The notes: a model not told the origin generated them from the letters alone. A stretch of DNA of 64,000 bases from Tetrapyrgos nigripes (GCA_013368315.1 JAACJM010000167.1:124001-188000); one strand, 5' to 3'. Shown: positions 31,236 to 43,625, numbered from the stretch's first letter. Program-made: numbers and translations.

Positions 31236-33099
31236 GGGGTATCAAGAGGATGGTTAATCTTTCTCTGCGAGAGTTCCGTCCAAATTCAGTGTGTATTTCA
31301 GAGTACTGTTGCCGGGTAACTCCCAGAGTAATTGCATGTAATCAGACATATGCGAGTAAAGGCAAATGGTGAGAAGTAATACGAAACTCTGAGTCTCTGG
31401 AGCTTTGTGTATGCTCACAGGACATGCAAACTACACATTCATGGTGATAGCTTACGCGGTCATGCCCTCATCTTTCATGGACACTCCGAGCCATTATTAG
31501 AGGTGATCAGCAACGCGATTTCGGGTTTGTCCGGGCACTGTTCGCTTAAGTTGCGGCTAAGTTTGTGTGACGGCATGACATCGGGTACGACTCAGACCGG
31601 TTTAAACCCCTAGCACACAACTTCATGGTCGACGACAACGACAACGACACTCCCCACTGCCGAAAACACGTACATTCATTTTTCAAGCCCCTCCACCACC
31701 TCTGGTACTAGAACCGGCTTTTTATTACGAGGCCGAAGAATGAGGACGAGTTCTTTACACTGCGTTTCCGCGTGTGGCTATGTTGAGTTTGTCCCGGTTT
31801 CCTCTGTCTGTCTCGATCAAATTTCTTTCCAATTTTCTCCGGTAATAGAGAATATGTGCCCCTATTCTTGTAAGTATTCCCTTTTCAAGAGCTCGAGGGC
31901 TGTATCTTCTTCTCATGTATATTGATTATAGCTCTGAGCCTCTGATTCTACACAATGATCTACACTAGTACTTTTCTCAGAAATTGAACCAGCAATATTC
32001 ATTTTTTGTTGAATATCTTCACTGGAGTGTGGTCTAGCATCTTAAATTTGAACTCACTGGACTCGTTTCCACCACGCTCAGCACTGGCCCACACCCTTTC
32101 ATACTCTACATTCCTCAAATCAATCTTCCTCTGTAGCATTTGCATCACGACGAGTCTGAAGTGCAGAAAAAAAGTTACTGGCTCAGATCCTCTTGCTTCT
32201 ACCCATTATGGATGCAGCAGAGTCTCCCCCCAGAAAGAATGGGAGAAGGTCGAGGTCAAGACGATGAGCTGTCAGCGTCACACTTTATCCTTAGTCATCC
32301 GCGGCAGTGTTCCACTTAAGGGTTTGACCCTTAAGTCGTTTAAGGGCTTAATGCCCTTAAATTTAAGGATTTTGGAAGATGGATTTAAAGCTTAAGCTCG
32401 GCTAACTAAATGCTGTGAGCAAGTGAGGAAGTCATTGACCATGACCTTCCTGATGACTACAGCAGCCTCCTGTGTCTCCAGGCAGTCTTTGAATCTCTCC
32501 CAAGAGTGTGGAAGCCTCCATTGTTTTCACCTGAAACCTTATTTGCAAGACTCCCGAAGCGAGCTCGAGTCACTCGTGATCAATGAGGAGGCAATACTCA
32601 TGGAGGCTCTCGCAGACGCTCGTGTATAAGTGGACTGGCAGAAAGGCCCCAGTTCAATATAAAATCTGGGGCCCATGATAGTGAGACGGGGCTCGATCAC
32701 ATGAGACAGGGCCTTAGGGGCATGCCTATAGAGGGGTGAACTCCCGACCCCCGACTTTCCCCCAACTCCTGTTCGACTTTCTCAGGTGACCAGTCCCTGT
32801 CACTGAGGTTTACAAACCCTTGTGGTTGGCGACCTTCGTTCTGTACCACCGTCACAGATTGACCCTCAAGTACGTGTAAATCTTTCATTTTCTCAGCATT
32901 GTACTGAATTTTTTCGGCTTCACAGCCTGCTATCGACATGGCCTCAGTCAGCGGCGCATACCATCACTGGTGGCTAATTTGTGTTGTATTTCTAGTCATT
33001 CCCTCAATGTTACTTGTTTGTAGGTGCTGTTTCATTGATATAGTTGTCTATGTACGAAATACATGGATTTCCATTGAATTTTTTATATATTCCCTCAGG
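31236..33099. other. No gene recognised; partial TTACGAGGCC-family copy near 31735
   Basis: The stretch holds the end of duplication copy A (to about 31330). From about 31726 it holds a fragment beginning TTACGAGGCCGAAGAATGAG that matches the first 100 bp or so of 3616-3903. Near 32320-32375 there is a short CTTAAGGG-rich patch. I find no supported coding sequence. Confidence 0.45.
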
Positions 33100-33288
33100 A
33101 TCATCTGGAAAACGGTCCTCGGATAATGAGCCAGTAAGTTATCCGAAATTTCCAGTAAACCGAGTAACCGAGGTAATATTACAAACATTCCTTCGGCATT
33201 CTTTCGTCAACAGATAATTATCCAGACATTACCAGTTACTAGTCAGTACTAAGAGACGACGAGGTAATACGAGATATTATAGCAATCA

Positions 33289-36200
33289 CTAAGTCAAGTT
33301 AAAGTAAGAATAGTCGTCCTTGAAAACATTAAGAAGGAATGACGGAGACTTGTCAATGACATTCTCACTCGTCCAGTCAGAAGGTACAGCTCCACCCCAC
33401 TTCGGCAGTAAGTGTACACTACGAATAATCCTATCTAATGGTATTATAGCAGCGGCAGGTTTCCCATTCGAGTCTAATTGACGTTTGACACGGTGTAGTC
33501 CCGATGAGGACTCCGCATTTCTGAAAATTGTAAACCATTCAATATATACTAAATGCTCTGGAGGAGGTGTATTTGGCGGAAGCAGGGTGTCCAAATTCTT
33601 CTCTGGAATCGAGAAGATTACGCGCACACGTCCCACTCTGGTTTCTAATGTGTGAACAGGTAAGTACATAATGGTACTGGCACATAGACAGTAGAAGGTA
33701 CCTTTCGAGAAGTCCTGAACATCCAAATCGTCCTTCCGCTTAACCAAAACAGTGTCAAATCGGGAAAGCTTTGTGACGACACCATTTGAAGTGATACGAC
33801 GAGGGTGAGCTGAAACGGAGTCAAGAGTCTTCTTTCCAAAAAGCCCTGCGTTGAGAAATTTGAGTTTATGCCAAACTGGAACACTTCGGAAGGGAAGGGG
33901 GACAAAGCGCGTATAATCATCCACCTGATTAGCAGGTATTGTAGGGTCACGGTATAGAACCAAGAACCTCTTCAGAGCTTGCTCAAAGCTCACAGCTCCA
34001 TAGCCCTTGAAGCTGGTATCTGCTAATTTGCTGATAGAAACTGTTTTGACGGTCGGAAATCGAGTAAGTTTGTGACTGAAAGTACATTTCATGTCAGTCA
34101 ATGTACGTTGTGCCCCAGGGAAGTCGAAGCACTCTCCGATACGCGAGTTGGGAGTCAGAATATTGTCAGGTGGAGGTTGAGGAGTAGATGGTGATGTTGT
34201 GGATTCCAGTCTCCACACAATATAGTTGGTGTGATACATGATTTTCTCTCGGCGTTCTAGCCAACGTGTCATTTGGATGTATTCGTCCTTATGGTTGGTA
34301 GCATGATAGGCATCCTTCGCAAAGTCAATATGAAGACGCTCGGTGGTTTCAGTGTTATAGTTGTCCGTCGTCCCAAATAATGTAATTGCACGAGGGTAAT
34401 GGCAAAGGAAATGAAGCTTCGGCAGTTTGAAATGCTCGCGGACACCAAGCTCAACAAAAACTTCACGGTGTTCGTGAAAAGCAGCCAGTGCAGCTTTGAG
34501 AGATTTTAGAGACTCGGTGCTATGGACTGGGTAGCATGCCAGGTACAGGAAGTCCAGAAGGGAGTGTGTCGCTGATAGAAGATGATGAGATTGTTGAGAA
34601 GACAGTGATGGGATGTCTGTAACGACGCCGAGAATGAAGGAGCACATCTGCTTGTGCTCCGCACCACTGACTCGAGAAAGTGTAGATATCCCCTTATGGA
34701 AAATCCGTATGCTATGGTTGGCGGGTAGACGACGGACCCTAGCATCAATCTCGTCATGTCCACAAATGTCGGTCAGCCAGGATATCACGTGCTTCATGAC
34801 ACCCTGGTAGAGCTGGTGCAGAATGTCAGGAGTAATAGCACAGAAGATATCTGTGTAAGGCAGCTCTGCCCAGAATGGATGCTGGACTGGCTTTATACCA
34901 GCCTCTGCACAACTAGTGACCCATTCGTCAGTCCCCAGTTTCCTGACCGCATTGCGAACCCTCTTCAGCTGACGATAGGGCTGTGTCTGTGGATTACGAG
35001 GGTAATTTCCAAGCTCATCCCTCTTTGTCTCGCAGCATGGACAATGGCCGTAATATGTGGTAGTCACCAGCACCTGTTCGGGGTAATCTCCAACATAAGC
35101 TGTCAGAATGGGATGACATCGACGTTTCACGCCATCACCACTCCGCATTACAACCCCTTCTAGCCCTGCTTCCTTCAGAGGAGCAAGAAGATGAGAGAGA
35201 CAGGCATGGAAAAGATTGGTGACAGTTCGTCTCCGTGATGCTTTGTTTGTGATATGCTCAAGTTTGCCCGTTGGAAGGTAGGCAAGCAGAATTTGGCCTT
35301 GTTGAGAGGGCTTGTGACAAATCTCCTTGGGCAGATTTCCGATGGTCATGTAGACGGGATAAGCTGATTTATTTCGGAATAGGGTAATCTGCGTTTTGTC
35401 ACTAGATATAATAATAGGTACAATAGTTGCACCAGGTTTATCAGCTTCGACAGCTCTCTGTGTAGGAAATGAGCATCAATAGGAAATGAGTCTAAAAAGT
35501 GAACGTACTTGAGTATCCCACCACCACCTGCCAGTATTGAAGTCATGGAAGAGGTTGATAGTCTTGTCGGCATCAGCGTAATGATGCTCAGGTACAAAGC
35601 AGAGATATGGGCTATGGTCTGGGTTGCTGTACAGTGCTTGGACGCACTCTAGAACATCACGTGCATAGAGGTCAAAGGCTTCACCTGCGATGACGACCTC
35701 CTCTCGCATAAAAGCTGGGCGCTGAGAAGGGAGTTGGGTATCGATAATCTTGTTCAGCTCTTTACTGTCACGATATGAGAGCCCAAGAGCTTCATCCACC
35801 TGAAATAGTGAATGAAATGAGTAAAAGGAAAAGGAAAGAAAGACGGCAGTCAATGCACCCCATCAATGGCCAGCAGCTCAGAAAACGCAGTGGAGCCAGT
35901 ACCACGCATTTTTGCCCAACATGCGACTTCCCAATCTATGCGAGATGTAAACGGCGCAAAAGTGTTGTCATTGCTGCCATGGATTTTCGCCGAATATCGC
36001 TCAAAACCATTTTGGGATGGCGGAGCATTTTCCATTGGGTCTGAAGTGGCAATTGGTGCACCAGCCTGACCACCAAACTTCACGATATGTATTCCCTCAC
36101 GATGAGATGGGAGGTGACGAGGTAGAGTGTTGACTGTGGTTGTCTGTGGGGTTGGATTGGTGTCGTCATCTTCTGTGTCGTCTACATCCATACTGCGGAT

Positions 36201-36605
36201 GGGCTGACGCTCCGGTTCCCATCTCTCTTCTACCTCAATAGAAGCTTCATCCTCCTCCTCCTCATCCTCAGCCTCATCCTCCTCTCCCTGACTATGACTG
36301 ACAGTCTCGTCCCCGAATCCTGGAAAGTCGAGTTCGGTGTAATCCAGTCCAAAGAAATCGCCCTCGAACTGATGGTTTGGGTCGTCTGCTGGGTCAGGTG
36401 TAGAGTGGGAAGGTGAACATCTGCGTTGAAACGCAGTCATCCGGCGTCGTGGCCCAAAGCGACCAAGGCGGCTATTCTGAAGGCGTACAGCTTCCTCTTG
36501 AGCAGCTTTTTGACATCGTTTATCCCGAGTTTTGATGTGATGCTGGGTAAGATCGCTGGCGCATTTCCAGCTCCCATTGCAGCCTGTGCATACGTTGGAA
36601 GACAT
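33289..36605 (-). CDS. Plavaka transposase, apparently intact, 1068 aa
   Basis: Three exons on the minus strand join in frame: 36605-35859, 35799-35509 and 35457-33289 (249, 97 and 722 codons plus stop), with GT-AG introns of about 55 nt. Residues 1-35 hold a C2H2-like finger (CTGCNGSWKCASDL, then HHIKTRDKRC), followed by a long acidic linker (DEEEEDEASIEVEE). The catalytic part begins near residue 255 with LSYRDSKELNKIID. It continues with HYADADKTINLFHDFNTGRW, the Asp-bearing ISSDKTQITLFRNKSAYP and AYVGDYPEQVLV, CPCCETKRDELG, and ITPDILHQLYQGVMKHVISW. These are the hallmarks of Plavaka, a CACTA-related DDE family of basidiomycetes. I infer that the SSDK and VGDYPEQ Asp residues belong to the catalytic set. 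No stop or frameshift was found, so the protein could be active. It presumably acts in the nucleus on the element's TIRs. Confidence 0.9.
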
Positions 36606-36737
36606 TATGATGGTGAGGTAGCGTCCTGGTGGTATGAGGCTTGAATAAAATTGAAAACTGAAGCGAGTCAGGGTCTACCATTAGCGGAGAAAAATATAAC
36701 TCACACTTCATCTTGCTCCGTCACTACCTCAACTAAA
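36606..36737. promoter_or_regulatory. Shared bidirectional promoter region of the Plavaka element
   Basis: Only 132 bp separate the start codons of the two divergent genes, so both promoters must overlap here. I see no strong TATA box. Confidence 0.5.
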
Positions 36738-39377
36738 ATGACTTCCAGCCGTCGCCCCATCCTTCCTGTCCCAGACAATGATGGTTTTGCTGCACCAAGA
36801 GCAGGCAAAAAGCGCAATGTGAAAGATGTCGAGTCAGCCGGTCCAGGTGAGCCAGCCAAACTGTTTAGAGAGTTGTTGATAAACTCTAAACGTTCCGTGC
36901 ATGTAGCCAATGGAGAAACAGCAACCGAGAGCAACACTCAGCAGCCACTCTCCAAGCGTCTTCACCCAAGAGAACCAGCACCTCAACCTGCTGCCACATC
37001 ATGAGTGACCAGCCAGTCCAAAGTCAACAAACCTCCAGCCAAACCCACCAAACCCAGAAAAAAACTCCCAACCAAACCTCCAGCACAACCCAAGGCGGCC
37101 CTAGGGAACAAAATGACTTCATCAACTGTTACCATCAAGGCTAGCACCAAGCAGCCCACTAAGCCCCCGAAACCCAGCGGAGATCGTTCTACAAACAGAA
37201 AAAGTGAGTTAATCTGATATCATTGACCAACGACAGTACTAACGACTTTGTATAGAAGGAGAGGCCGCTGTATTTGGTGATGACTCTGATTGGGATGAGA
37301 GTGAGGAGTCTTGGCATAATTAACCAGTCCCTCTTCCTACTAATGACAAATAATCCTTCAGGAGATGACACGCCAAATAACAAGAGGAAGACCTCACCTG
37401 TTGACGAAGAAGTCCCATCTGATGCAACTCAGGATGAAGAAATGGAAGATGAGCTTGGGGACGATATTGATGCCAGTAAATATCTTCAGGAAGAGGTGCG
37501 CATTTTTTGTTTAATGGTCTTCGGTACTTGCTAATGCTGCTTGTAGGCACCTCGAATCACCAGCCGTCGTAGTAAGACTCAACGTGTCATGGAATGTAAG
37601 TCGAAGCAGAAGTCAAACCATGTGGCATTTGTCAGTTGCTAAATTTGGATAGCTTCTGATGACGAAGACGTTGACGTTGAACAGCACTCTCGTCGTTCCG
37701 TCTCTTGTGCATCGTCCAACTTCAATGGTGACCGTTCCTCTCTGGCTCCCACTTCCGATGGAGAGGGTTTGAACGATGATGAAGACTTCGAGATGGATGA
37801 AGATTTTGTCACCCTAGTTACTGCTAAAAAGGTCCGTAATGTTTAGCATACTCGTTTGTGTACTAACCCGTATTTCATTCAGGTTTCTGGTAGACAGGCC
37901 CAGAAGCTGGCTGAAGAGGTATGTCTCAGACAAGTATATATGTGACAACACTCATGCAGGTTTTTTTCTTCCAGCTCCCTGTTATCATTGAAAATGCCCT
38001 GGTCGCTCTAGCAAGTCAAACTCCTGCCCCTGCAGAATCAAGTCCAAGTCAGCCCTCGGATTCGAATTGGAAACCCCACTCATCCATCATTCTCAAGCCA
38101 TTTACCGATTCGACGAGGACATTCACCATCTCTCTCCGACAACAAAACTCCATTATCCAGGCAATTGTGAAGTGGGCCTGCAAGACCGGTATATTGATGT
38201 TGATCACAGATGATACTTATTGTGGACTCGGATCCTCCGGGCTCAAATCCTTGGGATTGGCATGTCTTATTCAAGCAGCCATGCACTTGGGGTACAATGA
38301 TGGTGAGCTGGACATCGCAACTCGTCTGCAGAAGGGAGATCTGGTCAAATACATCAAACCGTTAACGAAATATGTGTGTACACAAGTTCCTATTGATATT
38401 TTTTTTAATGTAATGACTGTTCCACTAGGTTTATCAACGAATTAGCCTGGAACGCCGTGGTCTCAAGGCGTTTGCGCCTGTCATTCTCAGTGCCCTCGAC
38501 ATCGACGACTCTCCTGAAGGTATTGAGTATGCAGGTGATCTTTTGTGGGACGCAAATTACATCTACCCATTTGTCGTGAGCTGTCCTTCTCAGTCTTTTG
38601 TGTTTTTCACTCTTTTATACTCACTTACACTTTCAGAACGGAAATTTCGATTACAACCAGGCGTTCTGTCATCCCGTCGTCACTAAGTACCTCAGTGCCG
38701 CATTTTTCAGCAACACGAAGTACTCCAAGAACATTATCCGTCCCAACAAGTCTGATACTTTTATGTCGTCAATCCCAGGAAGGCCGTCTGAGCTGGAGCT
38801 TCCCAAGGCGATGCTGGCACTAGCAGGCTGCGTGGTGCGTATAGCTATTACTACTGTCTAAATGTTACGAGCTGTCTTTTAATGAATCACTTCAGATCCA
38901 TGCTGTACTTCAAGACCACGTACATTCCACCGAGGAAAACTTCCCACCTCCAGGACTCGATACTCAATGGGAGACGTTCATTGAGATTTTGGACAGTCTT
39001 GAAGAGGCAAGCAAGCTTAACTACCATAAGCTGGTCCATGGGCTATATTTGAGGGCATCGTATGGAACCATTTTTTTATTCTTTGGATTCTACTGAATTT
39101 GATGTGCTACAGGCATACCATTGCTCCCACAACCCATGGTCTTTCCAAAGCACAGATACTCCGTCGTATCAACTTCGAGGCATTTGCACAGGAAGAACCC
39201 GTCACCGTGCCAGTAGCAGCAGGTGTGCCTGCAACCAATGACAACGGGAATGGGAGTGGGAGTGGTGACGGCGATGGTAATGGGACCGGCGACGGTGACG
39301 GTAACGGTATTTCCGGTCGTCAGGTTATTCTGGTTGATTCTGCATTGGGCCGCAATGGGGAACTCGAGTCTGCCTAA
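36738..39377 (+). CDS. DUF6532-type partner protein of the Plavaka element (one in-frame stop)
   Basis: A multi-exon gene divergent from the transposase. The N-terminus is basic and Pro/Lys-rich (KPPAKPTKPRKKLPTKPP) and suits DNA or nuclear binding; acidic segments follow (EDVDVE, NDDEDFEMDEDFV). A helical C-terminal half matches the basidiomycete DUF6532 pattern: LPVIIENALVALASQ, LLWDANYIYPFVNGNF, CHPVVTKYLSAAFF, then ELELPKAMLALAGCV. It ends with a Gly/Asp/Asn-rich tail before 39377. Approximate exons after the first: 37256-37296, 37363-37495, 37547-37597, 37652-37831, 37884-37919, 37975-38374, and then four more to the stop. A TGA at 37002-37004 lies in an otherwise continuous frame (AATS-stop-VTSQSK). 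It fits a CGA-to-TGA change but could lie in a very short intron. Its role is unknown; a helper of transposition is inference from position. Confidence 0.7.
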
Positions 39378-39783
39378 TTTTAGAATATACTACTACAAGT
39401 CCTTTCCTGTCTGTGGATCTATCTACGTATCTTACAAGTTAGTCAATGATAATGTTTCGTCGTTACAGTTATCTCTCGTGCTGTGCATAAATATCCAAAG
39501 GATGCAGGAGTGGACATATGACAGGTTAGACAGGTAAACAGAGTGAAATGTGTCATTGATATACTAGTAGTTTCGAGTAAAGTATGGGTAAGTTCAGGTA
39601 ATGTTCATAGGGGACCGCGGAATGTCAGGTAATAATAGATAACAAAGAGAACTCAATGAATGTGGATAATTACTCGAACCTTTCCTGAACTTTCTGGTAA
39701 TATTCAGTTCACTATCTGGGGACTGTTTTCCAGATGATGAATGTACGTATGTACGAAAAACCAAAAAAGAGTGCGGGAAACTT

Positions 39784-40083
39784 CCCCCTACAAAAAAAAA
39801 GGAGACAGTGTACACTTCCCCCTACTGTGAACAAAAAAAGAGACAATGTGCAGAGCACAAAAGAGGGGGTTGTAGGGGGAGGCTTCCCCTACTGTGAACG
39901 AAAAAAGAGATGATGTGCAGAGCACGGAAGAGGGGTTGTAGGCGGAGACTTCCCCTACTGTAAACAAAAAAGAGATGACATGCAGAGCACAGAAGAGGGG
40001 GTTGTAGGGGAGACTTCCCCCTACTGTAAACAAAAAAGGGACAATGTGCAGAGCATGGAAGAGGAGGTTGTAGGGGGAGACTT
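39784..40083. repeat. Minisatellite, about 65-bp unit
   Basis: Four to five copies of a unit starting ACTTCCCCCTACTGTGAACA and containing ATGTGCAGAGCAC and GGGGGTTGTAGGGGGAG. The 130-bp MITE at 40084 inserted inside the array, since CTTCCCCCTAC resumes right after it. Minus-strand open frames across it are an artefact of the repetition. Confidence 0.85.
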
Positions 40084-40213
40084 CACGCCGAAAACACAAA
40101 AATATCCGCTCGGCAGAAAGGCGTACAGAAACACATTTTTGTACAGAAACATCTTATATCAGTACAATAATGTCATCTATCTGTCGAGCAGATATTTTTG
40201 TCCTTTCGGTGTG
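40084..40213. mobile_element. 130-bp CACGCC MITE, copy 2 (TSD CTT)
   Basis: Begins CACGCCGAAAACACAAAAAT and ends with the inverse of CACACCGAAAGGACAAAAAT. Flanked by CTT on both sides (40081-40083 and 40214-40216). Same length and palindromic centre as 28875-29004. Confidence 0.9.
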
Positions 40214-40216
40214 CTT

Positions 40217-40990
40217 CCCCCTACTCCAAAAAAAAGAGATGGAGTGATAAAGAGTTGAGGAAAAAAAACTCACCAGCAAGGATGACAAACAAAAATCAGC
40301 AGAGGTGTTGAAAAAAGAAATAAACCTGTAAGCAAAGGCGTGAAGCAGCCATGGTATAGACAAAGAACTTCAAGAAGCAGTGAAGGGGGAGTGAGCGTGA
40401 TATTAGACCACAAAATAGATATAATGCGCACCATCATACCCCTGCAAAGTGGCATAGACACTTGGGGGTTTGAAGTATTCCCAGAACCTAGTAAAAACGA
40501 GTGAGGTGAAAACTAGAATAAAAGAAAGGCATGATGTGCACTGTTGTCCCATGATCCATGCCATCTGACCAGTAAACGGTCTTCCAACATGACGAGACTG
40601 AGAGATTTGGAGAGCTGATGGTATGGACGTGATTTAGTGGCGACAAAGACATCAAAGAAGAGCAGCATGATGGGAAGCAAGAAAGGAAGAATGAAACCCT
40701 TATCATTCCCCACGCTCTATATACAAATAGGACCCACTCCTAATTGCTACTGACGCTACATGAGACACTGCCCGACGTGATCTACGTGTCTCTCCCTCTA
40801 TACGCCGCAGGAGACTGGCGGGGCCTGGGGCCGTTCCGCTAATCCACTTGCTCTCGGATGCTGAAGAGGATGAATACCAGATGATGGTGCAATAGATATT
40901 CCTTCTGATGAGGATTACATAAAATAGGCTTGTTATTTTACATAGAAATTTTCGAGAAATTTTCGATTTTAACCCTTAAATCTAACCCAT
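40217..40990. other. No gene recognised
   Basis: A-rich patches and short minus-strand open frames (40713-40488) without a domain. No supported gene. Confidence 0.4.
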
Positions 40991-43159
40991 CTACTCTAAG
41001 CCCTTACCAATGAAATCGAGCACATCAACATCATGATGGTAGTCGAACGGCAGGTGATTAGATCAGGAGCTTGCACAGCTAAATCAGAATTGTCAAATTG
41101 TGTTTGATGATGTGTTGAAAATTGAGATGGAAGGAGAACAAGTGTACGATTGTCCGGCGTAGAACCTGGATTACTTAAATGGCTCAAACCACACTAGAAA
41201 TGAGAGACTTTGATGAAATATGAGAGTGAGCTGAGAGTGGTTCTGAGTGAAGTTATGATTTCGAGTGCAGATTGCGAGGACTTAGGAGATTGTTTTGATA
41301 GAATACAGGGTTGAGGTGAGCTGAGAGTGAAGTGGAGAAAGATATTATTCTGAGTGCAAAATGCAAGGTATTAGGAGAGAGTTTTAATACTGAGTACAGG
41401 GTTGGGGTGAAAGCAGGGTAGATTAAAGATATTGACATTGAATGTGGATTCAAGCTGCAAGGCTGGAGAGAAGGGAATGCTTGTAATGGGAAGTGGAATT
41501 TGTGATGATGCTGCGAGTGAGGTAGAGCAAAGATATTGATTCTGAGTGTAGATTGTGAAGGATGAAAAGAAGGTAGAGTTAGGGTAATGCAAAGGACAGT
41601 TATAGTGGGATGGCAGATTATGATAGCTTGATGAAGAGAAGAAATTGATTTTGAGTAGATTGACTTCATAGTGAGAGTCAAGGCAGAATGGATTTGATGA
41701 TATTAGATTTATGGTGTAAGATGGAGTGAGGGCCAATAATATTGGATCAGTGATGTGAAGCAGAGTTTTGTGACTTGGGATGGAGGATATAAAGCATTGG
41801 TGGTGTTTACAACTGAAATGCAATGGCACAGTGGATACAGTCTCTCAATAGGATGTACAGAAGGCAGCGCATAGCAAGGGTGATTCGATGATATTGAAGT
41901 GGCAGAATTGCAAGCTCCGTGAACAGAGGTGCCAGAAATGGGCCTCTGTGGCAGATTGTGGATGGAGATGAGCGGGAATGTAGTGCTGTGTCAAACAAAG
42001 AATGATCCTGCCATAGGTGTATAGATCTGTATGTTTTTCAAGACTCTTCTGATATCTGAAGAGAACAGTTCTTAGCAGGTCATCCACATGCTATGTGCAG
42101 TAGCATGGACAGTGATCTTTTCCAAGGAGAGGAAGGTATAGCAGAAGTGGACTAAGAAGCTCAATGCCCAGTGCCCAGGGATATGACTGAGTATTTGGAC
42201 AGAGATCTCATCCTGAACCTGTCAGAATGCATGGCCAGGTGGGTAAGGATGGTTGTTGTTTAATCAAACATTAATAGAAGTGACTAGATTGCAAGTTTGA
42301 AAGGATTGCAAAATACATGCAGGGCATACAGGGCAGGCATGGACTGGTGGAGGTTGTTGGGTGTCGGGAGTGACGATATCATGAAAGATGGTTACAGGAT
42401 TTGAATTTCGTGTTGAAATAACCCCCTAATTACTTTGTTGGTGCATTCACCAAGATTTCATGTGTGAAATGATTAGGAGGATGTACAAGTGCATGAGCAA
42501 CAGGAGAAGGGTGAGAGTTAATATAGGCAGGGTTCCAGCTGGCAGTGACAGGTAGGCAGAGATTTGGTAGCTATATGTGTGGTATAAATGGGTGCATGTC
42601 AGGGATACCACACAGCTGTAAAAGAGAGCATGCACAAGCCTACAAAGAGGGTTGAGAAACGGCATATGCAAAAGATGTCAAGGCATGGTTAGTTTTGTGA
42701 ATGGCAATGAGTAAGACTGAGTGCCATTGGATTGAGGTCAAACATTAGGTAGCAGTAGAAGTAGAGCTGGAGATGTTGAACGGGGTGTGTGTTACTATGG
42801 AAACCCGGAAGGCCTCGCTCGTTAAGCGATTCATTTTTGATTGGCGATGTTTCGGACCCCGAGCACTCTCGAGCACTCTCTGTCCCTGATTTGTGTATTA
42901 ATTTGTATTTATTAAGTATCGAAATCCAAGAGGTTTTTGTGAGGGCGACATTGCTTCAGTCCGAGGCAGTACATTCTCTGCAATAAATACATGACTCACT
43001 GCCTTAGGAATCGACACACAATAAGTCAAGCCACTATCCATGACTGCGTTCGCTGTCTCCGGGTATTCATTACACTTTTCTCACAATATAAGGGTGTTGA
43101 TATACATGTAGCGATTCTAGGAGTCCTCCTCATTTTTTCCATAATGGGGAGGTCATAGA

Positions 43160-43625
43160 AAAAGCTATGGCCAAGAAACAATAGGGATTCAATCGCTGGA
43201 TGACTAACTGACTCCCCAATTTAGAAGGGTGCTTCTTCCGGTGGCGTCGTTTTGAACAGATAGATCTACTACTAAGCTCTGTAGTAGGTACCTTTCATTG
43301 ATTAATATCATAGGGTAGCTAAATACAGAAAATAAAGAGTTGCTAATGAAGAACGAAGGTACAGTAATGAAAATCAGAGGCATCGTCGGTCAATCCTTGG
43401 ATGACTAATGACTAGTACCAATTTGGAAGGGCGGATGTCCCACGCTTCTTCTGGCGTCGTAGGGTGGCTTTCACCCAGCTCTAGCAACAGATGGTTCTAC
43501 TACTAAGCTCTGTAGTAGGTATCTTTGTTTAATTAGTATAAGATGGTAGTTAAATAGAAAAAAATTAAGAGTTGCTGATGGAAAACGAAGGTACAGTAAC
43601 GAGAATCAGAGGTACCATCAGTCTA
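43160..43625. repeat. Tandem duplication of about 230 bp with a hairpin motif
   Basis: Two direct units lie between the left TIR and the kinase stop codon. Each contains CTACTACTAAGCTCTGTAGTAG (positions 43267 and 43497 onward; the outer CTACTA pairs with TAGTAG), then AGTTGCTRATG and GAACGAAGGTACAGTAA. They could be binding sites or a terminator duplicate. Confidence 0.7.

Larger units (their letters stand above)
23861..31330 (+). repeat. Segmental duplication, copy A
   Basis: Collinear with about 50859-63545 in the same orientation. Shared parts include the membrane-protein locus, an intergenic segment near 25.8-26.1 kb and the permease gene with its flanks. About 2.6 kb of copy A (near 26108-28735), containing the nuclease gene, has no counterpart in copy B. 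Copy B carries a hAT MITE and a copia element that are absent here. Confidence 0.85.
33100..39738. mobile_element. Plavaka-type DNA transposon, 6.6 kb, with TIRs and two divergent genes
   Basis: The ends read ATCATCTGGAAAACGGTCCT and, inverted, ATCATCTGGAAAACAGTCCC. Over 30 bp, 26 match, and the four differences are transitions. Inside lie a Plavaka transposase on the minus strand (36605-33289) and a DUF6532-type gene on the plus strand (36738-39377), starting 132 bp apart. Subterminal DNA on both sides repeats GGTAATATT, CCAGTAA and TCAGGTAAT words, likely transposase-binding sites. I could not fix the target duplication; flanking bases next to the TIRs do not show an obvious long repeat. 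Confidence 0.85.

Noticed and set aside
39788..40099. 103-codon minus-strand frame
   Set aside because: Made of repeated minisatellite units; the repeated protein pattern is an artefact.
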